Source: Planctomycetaceae bacterium
Lineage (GTDB): Bacteria > Planctomycetota > UBA1135 > GCA-002686595
Reading direction: 5' to 3'
DNA length: 64,000 nt
Assembly (NCBI GenBank): GCA_011525785.1
Contig: WYBT01000009.1
Coordinates: 35,830 to 99,829 of the forward strand
The translations under genes and the position numbers were made by a program. The notes under the pieces are model-generated. The model was not told the DNA's origin. It did no database searches and saw only the letters and a program-made list of their open reading frames with translations. Positions 8,793 through 17,611 of this stretch are shown here, in pieces; the stretch's first letter is position 1, and every line of letters starts with the position of its first letter.

Positions 8793-11279
8793 ATGAACTC
8801 ACAACGACACGTCCTCTCCAGTCTCTCCCTTACCGCGCTTGCAGCGCTGACTCACGCGCAGAGCGCCCCGCGTATCGCCCCGCCGCTGGCCCCCGCGCCC
8901 GATGTCGCCACTCCGGCGCAGACCGACTGGCCCGCTGCCGTCGAGGCCGCTGAGTCCCGTGGCGCGGCGCAGAGTCCGATCGCGGCGCCGAGCGAGCCGC
9001 TGACTGCGCAGTTGGTTCCGATCTCGGGCGTCAAGGGACTGGACTTCAGCGTCGTGCGCTACGCCGACGGCGCGGATGGCGCGCTGTGGGCGCGCGGGCG
9101 CACCTACAAGGCGCGTTTCGACGAAGCGAGCGCGACGGTGATCCCCTACTTCTCGCCGCGCGCGCCGCGCAACTTCGACGTGCGCTTCGAACTCGACAGC
9201 ATCAGCGCGCAAGGCGTCGAGTTGCCGCTCGACGCAAGCGCACGCGTGCGTCGCGAGAGCGACGTGATCACGCTCGACCACGGCCCCGTCGACGAGCAAT
9301 ACCTGATGGGCGTCGAGCAGCTCGAACAACGCTTCGTGCTCGAGCGCTTGCCCGCAGCCGGCGATCTGCGCGTCCGCTTGAGCGTCGCGACCGAGCTTTC
9401 GGGCTCGAGCTCGGACAAGGGCTTTGCCTTCTCGAACGAGTGGGGCCAGCTCCACTACGGTCGCGCGACGGCGATCGATGCCGACGGGCGCATGCTGCAG
9501 CTCGAGAGCACGCTCGACGGCGGGCAGATCGAGATCGTCGTGCCGGCTTCGTTCGCCGCGAGCGCTGCGCTTCCGCTCACGATCGACCCGGTGCTCTCGA
9601 TCTTCGGCGTCGACGTGAACCTCACGAACGCCTACACGGCGGACACGTCCTACGACCTGTCCGGCGGCGGCGTGCTGCACGTCTACAACGTCTACTTCTC
9701 GGCCAACGACTACGACGTCGGCAGCCACGCGACCGACCGCTTCGGCAACGTGTGGGCCGGCTCGTTCATGTGGACGGACTTCACTTCGGCGCACTGGGTT
9801 CGCCCGCGCGTCGCGCACAACGCCGCCGCGGACAACTTCCTGATCGCGGCGCAGGTCGGCCAGCCGGGCTTCCGCGCGATCTGGGGCCAGGTTCGGAAGA
9901 TCTACAACACGACGACTCCTCCGGCGCCGTCGGTGATGAGCGGCCCCGAGGTCGGTGAGAAGTTCAACGTCGATGTCGGCGGCGATCCCTACCCGAGCAC
10001 GCCCAGCTACTTCTGCCTCGTCTACCAGCGCTCGACCAGCGCGACCGAGAGCGACATCCACGCGCGGCTGGTGGACACGGCCGGCGCGCCGAACAACTCC
10101 GCGGGAACGGTGCTGATCGACAACTCGAGCGGCACGCTCGATCAGTTCCCGGCGATCTCCAAGTCCAACAACACCTCGACCTGGAACATCGCCTGGCAAC
10201 GCGACCAGGCCGGGCAAGTCAGCCGCATCCGCTGCGCGCGCGTGGGCTGGGCCGGCGCGATCGCGGCGGCGAGCTTCCCGATCTCGAACACGACGTTGCC
10301 CGAGCGCCGGCCGTCGGTCTCGAGCTCGATCACCGGCACGGACAACTACATGGTCGCCTGTGAGCGCGACTTCTCGACGGACAACGACATCGAGCTGTAT
10401 GCGCTGAGCGGCGCGACGGTTTCGACGTGGTTCAACTTGAGCGGGGCCAACGGCGCGTACTTGTTCAACGACCAGCGCGAGCCCTCGATCGACAGCGACG
10501 GCGCGCACTTCCTGATCGGCTTCACTGAGTTCGTGGGCGACGTGCCCGGCGTCGGCTGGTACGGCTGGGACGTCTTCGCGAGCGAAGCACAGTGGATCAC
10601 GAGCGGCATCTCGGTGCGTCAGCACCGCATGGCTCTGGCCACGACGGGCGCGGACGAGGGCGAACCGCAAGTCGCCGCCGCGGAGAGCAGCACTCCTGGC
10701 CAAGGCGCTGCCGACTACACCGTGATCTACAACCGCGGCATCGATCCGGGGACCGCCGGACCGACGCAGGACGTGTTCGCCGCGCTCGTTGAGGGCACGT
10801 ACGGCGGCTTGATCGCGAACTTCTGCACTCGCAACGAGGTCACGTGCCCCTGCAACTTCGGACCGGGCCTGGGCGGCTGCGCGAACTCGAGCTTCGCCAG
10901 CGGCGCGCACATGAGCGCTGTGAATCCCTCGCGCACGACGAACGATCAACTGCGCTTCAACATCAGCGGCCTCAAGCCCAACGCGACCGCGCTGGTCTTC
11001 CAGGGCACGGGCACGCTGAACTTGGGCTTCGGCTTCCCGCTCGGAGACGGCGTGCGCTGCGTCGGCGGCTTCATCACGCGCTTCGTGCCCACCCCGGCCA
11101 GCGCCGCGGGCACCCTGAGCTACCCGCTCGTCGGACAGTCGCCCATCACGTCGCAGGGCAACGTTCCGATCATGGGCGGCTTCTACTACTACCAGACTTG
11201 GTACCGCGACACGGCGAGCTTCTGCAGCGCCGAAGTCACCAACCTCAGCGACGCGCTGATGGTCGAGTGGACGCCCTGA
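8793..11279 (+). CDS. Secreted protein with propeller-like core and variant terminal domain
   Basis: 828 residues from ATG 8793, which gives the signal peptide MNSQRHVLSSLSLTALAALT; a GTG 57 bases upstream is less likely. Residues about 80-270 form an N-terminal beta domain that closes with LPLTIDPVLS, a motif seen at the end of DUF7948-like domains ahead of propellers. Residues about 275-680 have repeated strands with SNNTSTWNIAWQRDQAG and SIDSDGAHFLIGFTEFVG, resembling propeller blades. The last 110 residues (RTTNDQLRFNISGLKPNA, GVRCVGGFI, YYQTWYRDTASFCS, LSDALMVEW) are a variant of the terminal domain found in neighbours. Extracellular; function unknown. Confidence 0.85.
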   Translation: MNSQRHVLSSLSLTALAALTHAQSAPRIAPPLAPAPDVATPAQTDWPAAVEAAESRGAAQSPIAAPSEPLTAQLVPISGVKGLDFSVVRYADGADGALWARGRTYKARFDEASATVIPYFSPRAPRNFDVRFELDSISAQGVELPLDASARVRRESDVITLDHGPVDEQYLMGVEQLEQRFVLERLPAAGDLRVRLSVATELSGSSSDKGFAFSNEWGQLHYGRATAIDADGRMLQLESTLDGGQIEIVVPASFAASAALPLTIDPVLSIFGVDVNLTNAYTADTSYDLSGGGVLHVYNVYFSANDYDVGSHATDRFGNVWAGSFMWTDFTSAHWVRPRVAHNAAADNFLIAAQVGQPGFRAIWGQVRKIYNTTTPPAPSVMSGPEVGEKFNVDVGGDPYPSTPSYFCLVYQRSTSATESDIHARLVDTAGAPNNSAGTVLIDNSSGTLDQFPAISKSNNTSTWNIAWQRDQAGQVSRIRCARVGWAGAIAAASFPISNTTLPERRPSVSSSITGTDNYMVACERDFSTDNDIELYALSGATVSTWFNLSGANGAYLFNDQREPSIDSDGAHFLIGFTEFVGDVPGVGWYGWDVFASEAQWITSGISVRQHRMALATTGADEGEPQVAAAESSTPGQGAADYTVIYNRGIDPGTAGPTQDVFAALVEGTYGGLIANFCTRNEVTCPCNFGPGLGGCANSSFASGAHMSAVNPSRTTNDQLRFNISGLKPNATALVFQGTGTLNLGFGFPLGDGVRCVGGFITRFVPTPASAAGTLSYPLVGQSPITSQGNVPIMGGFYYYQTWYRDTASFCSAEVTNLSDALMVEWTP

Positions 11280-11323
11280 GAGGCGAGCCTCGAGACGCGC
11301 GTTTCGACGCGCTTGACCCGCAG

Positions 11324-11358
11324 CCGCGCCGCCCTCGAGCGGCGCGGTTCATTTTCGG
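11324..11358 (+). terminator. Rho-independent terminator
   Basis: Perfect 9-bp stem CCGCGCCGC / GCGGCGCGG (11324-11332 and 11339-11347) with a 6-base loop, followed by TTCATTTTC. It lies 44 bases after the stop of the secreted propeller gene and before the protease-hydrolase gene. Confidence 0.8.
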
Positions 11359-11466
11359 GGAACCGCTCTACAAGCCCGATGCAGTGCTTGGGACGCAAGA
11401 TCCAGGCGCGATAGCGTCACGCGCTGTCACGTTCGCCGCTCTTCAGCGGCAGAGAAGGAGCTCGCC

Positions 11467-13623
11467 ATGCCCAAGAAGATCGTCTCGTTCAACAAGACCC
11501 AGCTCACCCTCGACGCGCGGCCCGACCGGCTCGACTTGCGCGACAGGCCCTATACGCCGCGCTTGGGTAACCTGCCCGAGCGCTATCCGACCGACGAAGT
11601 CGTGCGCGAGTGGCTGCCCAAGTACACGGCGGCCGGCCTGGTGCGCGACCAGGGCGAGGACGGCGCCTGCACGGGCTTCGGGCTCGCCGCCGTCATCAAC
11701 TACCTGCTGTTCACCAAACACCTCGCCAACCCCACTCGTCCGATGCACGGCGTGAGTCCGGCGATGCTCTACCAGCTCGCGCGCCTGTACGACGAGTGGC
11801 CCGGCGAAGACTACGAGGGCTCGAGTTGCCGCGGCGCGCTCAAGGGCTGGCATCGACACGGTGTGTGCCGCGAGGAGCTGTGGCGCTACGCGGCCAAAGC
11901 GCACATCCCGCCGCGCGAGGACGCCGCGGAGCGCTCCAACCCCGACAAGAACTGGGACGTGGACGCGCTCGACCGGACTCTGGGCGTGTACTACCGCGTC
12001 GACTCGCGCTCGATCGTCGACATGCAGTCGGCGCTGTGCGAGACGGGCGCGCTGTACGTGTCGGGGACGGTGCACGAAGGCTGGGCCGTTCCGACGCGCA
12101 AGCAGGTCCGCGGCCACGACGACCTCGTCCGCATCACGCACGTCGCGAAACCGAAGGACGACGGCGGGCACGCGTACGCGCTCGTGGGCTACAACGAGCA
12201 CGGCTTCGTCGTGCAGAACTCGTGGGGCAAAGACTGGGGCTCCGGCGGCTTCGCGCTGCTGCCGTACGAAGCGTGGGTCGCGCACGGCGACGACGCGTGG
12301 GTCTTCACGCTCGGTGTGTCGCGCCTCCAGGCGCTGAACGCCAAGGCGAAGAAGACCAAGAACGCGCTCGCACCGCTGCGCACGCCGCGCTTCTTCGTGC
12401 CCTCGATGGAAGCGGGCGACACGAGCCGCCTCGAGCGTCCGGTGGGCTTGGTCGGCGCCAGCGACGCGCTCTCGCGGCGCTTCGCGGAGCTGCCCGAGAA
12501 GCACCGGCCGCTGGAGACCGACGATGCCTACCGCCACACGATCGTGATGGACCGCGGCTTCCCGGTGCGCAACGACATCACCGCCGCCACTCCGGCCAGC
12601 GCGCTCGAAGCCGCGGCTTTGCACCGTCCCCTCGCCTGGAGCAAGGCGCGCGGCGACACGACGCTCAAGCTGCTGATCTACGCGCACGGCGGGCTCAACA
12701 GCGAGTCCGATTCGATCCAACGCGTGCGCGCCATCGCGCCCTACGCGCTCGACGCCGGGCTGTACCCGCTGTTCCTCACCTGGCGCTCCGGGCCGCTCGA
12801 GACCGTGTCCGACATGGCCGAGGAAGTGTTCGCGCGCCTGGGTTTCGGCGCGCGCGGCGCGTTGCCCGCGCGGGGTTGGTTCGACCGCATCACGGAGAAG
12901 ACCGATCGACTGCTCGAGCCGCTGCTGCGCGCGCCGGGCGGCGCGATGTGGTCGCAGATGAAGCTCAACGCCGTGCGCGCGAGCGAGCACGCGGACGGCG
13001 CCTGCAACGCGCTGGTGAAGCACCTCGCGTCGCTAGCCAAGCAGACCCGGCTCGAGTTGCACCTGGTCGGCCACTCGGCTGGAGCGATCGTGCTGGGCGC
13101 GATGCTCGACCGCCTGATCGCTGCGAAGCTGCCGGCCGCGAGCCTGCGGCTGTTCGCGCCGGCCTGCACGACGCGCTTCGCCCTCGAGCATTACGCGCCG
13201 GCGGTGAAGGCCAAGATCCTCTCGCGCGACTCGTGGTTCGTGCACGTGCTGTCGGACAAGAACGAGCGCGACGACAGCGTCGGTCCCTACCGCAAGTCGC
13301 TGCTGTACCTGGTGAGCCGCTCGTTCGAGGACGAGCACAAGACTCCGCTGCTCGGGCTGGACGCCAGCTTCTGCGCGACGTCGACCGCCGACGACGCGTG
13401 GTCGAGCTGCGGCACGGCTGACGTGCGCGAGTGGGTCGCGTTCTGGAACTCGCACGCCGCCGGGAAGACCAGGAAGCTCGTGCTCGAGGCCGGCAAGGTC
13501 TGGAACGGCGTCAAGTCGCTCCCGGCGAACCACGGCTGCTTCGACAACGCCGTGGAGCTCATCGGCGGCGCGCTGAGCCACGCCGCCGGCAAGTCCGTGA
13601 AGGTCAAGCGGCTCGACTACTGA
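11467..13623 (+). CDS. Papain-like (C1) peptidase fused to an alpha/beta hydrolase
   Basis: 718 residues; GGAG lies upstream of ATG 11467 and no signal peptide is visible, so it is probably cytoplasmic. Residues about 20-290 are a C1-family peptidase: Gln62 and Cys68 in DQGEDGACTGF, His235 in GGHAYALVGY and Asn251 in QNSWGKDWG. A linker of about 110 residues follows. Residues about 395-640 are a serine hydrolase: HGG at 407-409 (oxyanion-hole type) and nucleophile Ser537 in LVGHSAGAIVLG. The pieces of both active sites look intact. Flanked by a terminator on the left and a strong hairpin on the right, the gene seems monocistronic. Substrate unknown; the fusion suggests coupled attack on peptide and ester or amide bonds, or a toxin or defence effector, but context gives no direct support. 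Confidence 0.88.
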   Translation: MPKKIVSFNKTQLTLDARPDRLDLRDRPYTPRLGNLPERYPTDEVVREWLPKYTAAGLVRDQGEDGACTGFGLAAVINYLLFTKHLANPTRPMHGVSPAMLYQLARLYDEWPGEDYEGSSCRGALKGWHRHGVCREELWRYAAKAHIPPREDAAERSNPDKNWDVDALDRTLGVYYRVDSRSIVDMQSALCETGALYVSGTVHEGWAVPTRKQVRGHDDLVRITHVAKPKDDGGHAYALVGYNEHGFVVQNSWGKDWGSGGFALLPYEAWVAHGDDAWVFTLGVSRLQALNAKAKKTKNALAPLRTPRFFVPSMEAGDTSRLERPVGLVGASDALSRRFAELPEKHRPLETDDAYRHTIVMDRGFPVRNDITAATPASALEAAALHRPLAWSKARGDTTLKLLIYAHGGLNSESDSIQRVRAIAPYALDAGLYPLFLTWRSGPLETVSDMAEEVFARLGFGARGALPARGWFDRITEKTDRLLEPLLRAPGGAMWSQMKLNAVRASEHADGACNALVKHLASLAKQTRLELHLVGHSAGAIVLGAMLDRLIAAKLPAASLRLFAPACTTRFALEHYAPAVKAKILSRDSWFVHVLSDKNERDDSVGPYRKSLLYLVSRSFEDEHKTPLLGLDASFCATSTADDAWSSCGTADVREWVAFWNSHAAGKTRKLVLEAGKVWNGVKSLPANHGCFDNAVELIGGALSHAAGKSVKVKRLDY

Positions 13624-13633
13624 GCCAACTCCT

Positions 13634-13666
13634 CCTGGAACCTCCGCGCTTCGTGGAGGTCCCAGG
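13634..13666. terminator. Hairpin between convergent genes
   Basis: 12-bp stem CCTGGAACCTCC / GGAGGTCCCAGG with one mismatch and a 9-base loop. It begins 10 bases after the stop of the protease-hydrolase gene and lies 38 bases from the end of the convergent VOC gene. No T-run follows, so termination is inferred from position. Confidence 0.55.
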
Positions 13667-13704
13667 GGATAGCAGCGACCCAACCAACATCTGAGTGCGG
13701 GCCG

Positions 13705-14088
13705 TCAGCGGCTCTCGAGCACGCCGGGCAGGTACTGCATCGCGCAGGCGCAGTTCCCCTCGGTGTCCTCGAAGGCGAGGACCGTCCCGACGCGCTCGAT
13801 GTGGAACGGCGGTCGCGTGATGCGGCCGCCGTTCGCCGTTATGGCGGCCTGGGTCGTGGGCAAGTCGTCGACGGCGAAGCTGCACTCGAAGCCGCGCATG
13901 CCGGTCCCAGTGAGGGGCTCGTGGCGCTGCTGGAGAGCTCCGCCGACCGCGGCCTGGCCGGTCGAGATGAGCCAGAAGCCCGGGGGGCCGAAGGGGCGGA
14001 AGCTCCAGCCGAAGACCGCGCCGTAGAAGCGCTTGGCGCGCTCGACGTCGGTGGCGTGGATGGCGAAGTGGGCGAGGGGGTTGGGCAT
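13705..14088 (-). CDS. VOC (glyoxalase/bleomycin-resistance-like) family protein
   Basis: 127 residues with the single-domain VOC layout of two beta-alpha-beta-beta-beta units: LAHFAIHATDVERAKRFYGA then VFGWSFRPFGPP, and a second half with ITANGGRITRPPFHIERVGT and VLAFEDTEGNCACAMQY. Metal-ligand candidates are His8 at the start of strand 1 and Glu in DTEGN. The PDxxGN-type ending is typical of the family. Substrate cannot be deduced. It is transcribed away from the AraC regulator gene that starts 184 bases off, so regulation by that protein is plausible but not shown. Confidence 0.9.
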   Translation of the reverse strand: MPNPLAHFAIHATDVERAKRFYGAVFGWSFRPFGPPGFWLISTGQAAVGGALQQRHEPLTGTGMRGFECSFAVDDLPTTQAAITANGGRITRPPFHIERVGTVLAFEDTEGNCACAMQYLPGVLESR

Positions 14089-14272
14089 GGGAGAATTCGG
14101 GCTCGGCTGGCCGCGCGGCGATCTGTCCGCGCTCGCGTGGATGACGAGAGCGCGGGTGAGTCGCGGAGGGGCGAGTCCGACGCCAGGAGAGGGTGCGCCG
14201 GGGCGCGGGGCTGGACGGACGTGACGATAGGTGGCCCTGCCGAGCGTCGTCTATGCGATACAGTGACAACTT

Positions 14273-15097
14273 ATGTCTAGAACCGGCCACGCGCCTCGCG
14301 CCGCCACACCAACGGCCCGCGACGCGCCGAACGCGTCCGAGCGAGCGCCCGACGCACCGCTCGCCGTCCGCACGCTCGCAGTCACCTACCCCGCCGGGTA
14401 CCGCGTCCCCCCACACGCACACGACTGGCCGCAGCTCGTGTTCGCGGCCACCGGCGTGCTCACGGTCACGACAGCTCGCGGCGCCTGGGTCGTGCCGCCG
14501 TTGCGCGCCGTGTGGGCCCCGGCCGGCGTGCGCCACCAGCTCGACACGACCGGTGAAGTCGCGCTGCGCACGCTCTACCTGCGGCCGGACCGCGCGCCTC
14601 TGCTCGCGGCCGACTGCACGGTGCTCCACGTCGCCCCGCTGCTGCGCGAGCTGATCCTCGACATCGTCGAACTCGGCGCCCTGAGCGACGGCGAGCCGGC
14701 CCACGAGGCGCGGCTGACGCTGCTGAACGAGCTGATGCGACGCGCCCGAGCAGCCCCCCTCTCGGCCCCGCTGCCGCTCGACCCGCGCGCCCGCCTGGTC
14801 GCCGACCGCGTGCTCGCCCGGCCGACCGCCGACGACACGCTCGAGCAACTCGCCGCCGGCAGCGGCGCGAGCCCGCGCACGCTCGAGCGCCTGTTCCGCG
14901 CCGAGACGGGCCTCTCGTTCGGCCGCTGGCGCCAGCAGACACGCCTGCTCGGCGCGCTGCGGCTGCTCGGCGCCGGCCACCCAGTCGGCCGCGTGGCCGA
15001 GCGCGTTGGCTACCGCAGCGCGAGCGCGTTCGTCGCCATGTTCACGCGCACCCTCGGCCGCCCGCCGGGGAGCTACTTCGCGGCGGACGGAGAGTGA
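14273..15097 (+). CDS. AraC-family transcriptional regulator with cupin sensor domain
   Basis: 274 residues. The N-terminal half (about 30-120) is an AraC-binding cupin: VPPHAHDWPQLVFAATGVLT and WVVPPLRAVWAPAGVRHQLD. The C-terminal 100 residues hold two helix-turn-helix units: TLEQLAAGSGASPRTLERLF followed by FGRWRQQTRLLGALRLLG, then VGRVAERVGYRSASAFVAMF and LGRPPGSYF, the standard AraC signature. Such cupin-AraC proteins usually control a neighbouring transporter or enzyme gene; here the divergent VOC gene is the only near candidate. ATG 14273 is the first in-frame start after an upstream stop-rich stretch. Confidence 0.93.
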   Translation: MSRTGHAPRAATPTARDAPNASERAPDAPLAVRTLAVTYPAGYRVPPHAHDWPQLVFAATGVLTVTTARGAWVVPPLRAVWAPAGVRHQLDTTGEVALRTLYLRPDRAPLLAADCTVLHVAPLLRELILDIVELGALSDGEPAHEARLTLLNELMRRARAAPLSAPLPLDPRARLVADRVLARPTADDTLEQLAAGSGASPRTLERLFRAETGLSFGRWRQQTRLLGALRLLGAGHPVGRVAERVGYRSASAFVAMFTRTLGRPPGSYFAADGE

Positions 15098-15115
15098 GCG
15101 AGCGCGGGTACCGCG

Positions 15116-17377
15116 TCAGGGAGCGACCGCGATGTCGAGCGCGTTCGAGAGGTGCGTGGCGCCAGGCGCGGCCGGGTCGCGGAACCACGCCTGCGCGTAG
15201 ATCCGGTCGAGCGCCGCGAAGGGCGTTCCGAGCGCGTTCGGGTGGGACGAGATGTAGGCGTTCCAGTCGAGCGCCAGCGAGCCGTCACAGGCGCCGGCCG
15301 TGCCGCCGCTGGACTGCACATTCGTGCGTTGCGCTGGCGACTTCACGCACAGGAGACTGACGCCGTTGGACCACGGCGCGGGAGTGAACCCGGTGTTGTC
15401 GACGCCGTAGAACACCAGGCCCGAGCGCTGGCCGTCCACGCCGGCGACGTGGATCGCGAACGGAGACGACGCGCTCGCGCTCGCCCGCCCGACGCCCGAA
15501 ATCAGAGGCAGGCAGCCGGTGGTCGAGAGCCCTGACGCGCAGTAGGGCGTGGTGAAACCGTAGGTCGGGCCGTACAGACCGATCGAGCCGTAGTAGCCCG
15601 AGTCGATCGAAACGAGGCCCATTCCCGCGGGCAGGTTAGGCGTCGCGATCTGGTTGATGAGGTTGCTGCCGACGCCGGCAACGGAACCATCGCTGCGAAT
15701 CAGGTGCGCGAACGCGTAGTCGGTGCACTGGCCATACACGTCGCAATCCAACTGGCCACCGAGCGCGAGGTCCGCCCAAGTCATGCCAGGCAGTGTGGAA
15801 GGCGCGATCGGGTTGGCGCCCCACACCGTGCGGTTCCCGTCGGATCGCAGCGCGCCGGAGTTGTCGCCGTGGGCGAAGACCTTCGTGTAGACCACGCCCG
15901 CCGGCAGCGGCGGAACAGCGGTCTGGCCCGCGCCCGACGCACCCCAGGCCTCGACGAGCCCGTCACTTCGCAGCGCGATCGAGTGCGACCTGCCCGCCGC
16001 CACCTGCACGAATGTGACGCCGGCGGGGAGCGGTGGCACGGCGCACTGGCCGCCCGTGCTCCAGCACTCGACCTGACCGTCGTTGCGCAACGCGACGACG
16101 TGCGCCACGCCCAAGTCGACCTGCGTGAATTGCACGCCCGGCGGCAGGAGCGGCGCGCCGAACTCGAGCGGGAAGTACACGCCCGTCAGCCTCACGACGC
16201 CATTGCTCCACAGGAAGGCCGAGCCGAACGCGCCCGCGGCGATCTCCACGATGGAAACGCCCGCTGGGGTCCCCGGGACAGCGAGCTGGTTATGGGAGTT
16301 CTGGCCCCACGTTCGCACGATGCCGTCGCTACGAAGTGCTATGTAGTGGTCGAAGCCCGCCGCAACGCGCGTGTACTCGACCGCGGCGGGTGTGGGCGGG
16401 ATGTTGGTCTGGCTGATGTAGTTCGTGCCGAACATAACGAGCTGTCCGTTGGCGCGGCGGAGCAGACCGAACCCGAGGCTGGCATCCATTTCGACGATCG
16501 ACGTAGTCGGAGACAGCGTCGGCAATGCGGGGCCGTCGCCCCACTTCACGATCACGCCGTCGCTCCGCCTGGCGAGTCCGAAGTTGTCACCGGCCTCGAC
16601 GTCGACGTAAGTCACGCCGGCGGGCAACGCGGGAACGTTGAGCTGTCCCAGGTTGTTCGTTCCCCAGCCGACGATCTGGCCGTCGCTGCGCAGCGCGAGC
16701 CCGAAGGGCCCAGCCCCGACCACGCCCCCACCGGCGGCGACGTCGACGAAGGGCACGCCAGCCGGCGGCAGCGGCGGCGTCAGGCTGCCGTTCTGGTTCT
16801 GACCCCAAGCTTCCAGTCGACCGTTGCTCAAGCGACCGACGCTGAAGTACAGCGACGCGTCGAGCTGGGTGTAGGTGATTCCCGGCGGCTGGAACGGCAC
16901 GCTGGCCTGCTGGAAGAAATTGGATCCCCAGCCGACGGCGACACCATCGCTCCGCAGAGCGAGCGAATGAGCCTCGCCGCTCGCCAACTGCACGTACTGC
17001 ACGCCGGGCGGAAGGGGCGGCACGTTGAGCTGGCCCCAACCATTGGTGCCCCAAGCAATCACGGTTCCGTCGCTCAGACGACCCAGGCCGTGGTACGAGC
17101 CCAGGCTCGCCTCCACGAAGACGGTTCCCGCCGGCGGCGACGGCGCGCGACAGACGCCGTGCCCGTTCCAGCCCCAGGCCGCCAGAGTTCCGTCCATTCG
17201 GACCGCGACCGAGGCGAGCGGGCCCGACGCGACCTGCGAGAAGCTCTCGGTATTCCAGCGCGAATCGAACGCCGAGGTCCCCCAACCCACGACGGAGTTT
17301 TGGGCGAACGACAGCATCGGAGCGCACAGCGACAGGACCGCGACGCGCGCTCCGGGAGCCAATTTCGAGTTCGACAT
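15116..17377 (-). CDS. Secreted RCC1-repeat protein with SYCTA terminal domain
   Basis: 753 residues from ATG 17377 (AGCAGG upstream; signal peptide ending near SFAQ); another ATG lies 11 codons upstream. About a dozen RCC1-type repeats of roughly 45 residues follow one another, each with a phrase such as HSLALRSDGVAVGWGSN, SIALRSDGLVEAWGASG or FGLARRSDGVIVKWGDG, plus a PPLPAGVTFVQVAAG linker. They would form one or two propellers. The C-terminal 140 residues are the shared Cys domain (YCASGLSTTGC, GLVFYGVDN, LSNALDIAVAP). The repeats are very regular, so the gene may expand and contract by recombination. The gene stops 19 bases from the end of the convergent AraC gene. Role unknown; extracellular binding is likely. 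Confidence 0.9.
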   Translation of the reverse strand: MSNSKLAPGARVAVLSLCAPMLSFAQNSVVGWGTSAFDSRWNTESFSQVASGPLASVAVRMDGTLAAWGWNGHGVCRAPSPPAGTVFVEASLGSYHGLGRLSDGTVIAWGTNGWGQLNVPPLPPGVQYVQLASGEAHSLALRSDGVAVGWGSNFFQQASVPFQPPGITYTQLDASLYFSVGRLSNGRLEAWGQNQNGSLTPPLPPAGVPFVDVAAGGGVVGAGPFGLALRSDGQIVGWGTNNLGQLNVPALPAGVTYVDVEAGDNFGLARRSDGVIVKWGDGPALPTLSPTTSIVEMDASLGFGLLRRANGQLVMFGTNYISQTNIPPTPAAVEYTRVAAGFDHYIALRSDGIVRTWGQNSHNQLAVPGTPAGVSIVEIAAGAFGSAFLWSNGVVRLTGVYFPLEFGAPLLPPGVQFTQVDLGVAHVVALRNDGQVECWSTGGQCAVPPLPAGVTFVQVAAGRSHSIALRSDGLVEAWGASGAGQTAVPPLPAGVVYTKVFAHGDNSGALRSDGNRTVWGANPIAPSTLPGMTWADLALGGQLDCDVYGQCTDYAFAHLIRSDGSVAGVGSNLINQIATPNLPAGMGLVSIDSGYYGSIGLYGPTYGFTTPYCASGLSTTGCLPLISGVGRASASASSPFAIHVAGVDGQRSGLVFYGVDNTGFTPAPWSNGVSLLCVKSPAQRTNVQSSGGTAGACDGSLALDWNAYISSHPNALGTPFAALDRIYAQAWFRDPAAPGATHLSNALDIAVAP

Positions 17378-17611
17378 GAGAAACACCTGCTTGGAAGACG
17401 GAGGTTCCACTCGCGCGGATCACGCTCTCACGGACTCGGCTGCATGCCAAGGGGTGTGCGCAAGAAAACTCGACCACGTCGGACGAAGAAGTAAGCAGTT
17501 GGGATCTGCACGCCCATCGATTTTCAGGCGCAGGTGATTCTCGGCCGTCGCCGCGAGCGGCCAGACGCGCGAAGGTGACGCCGTCGCGCTGGGCTCCGGG
17601 CTTCAGCCACC

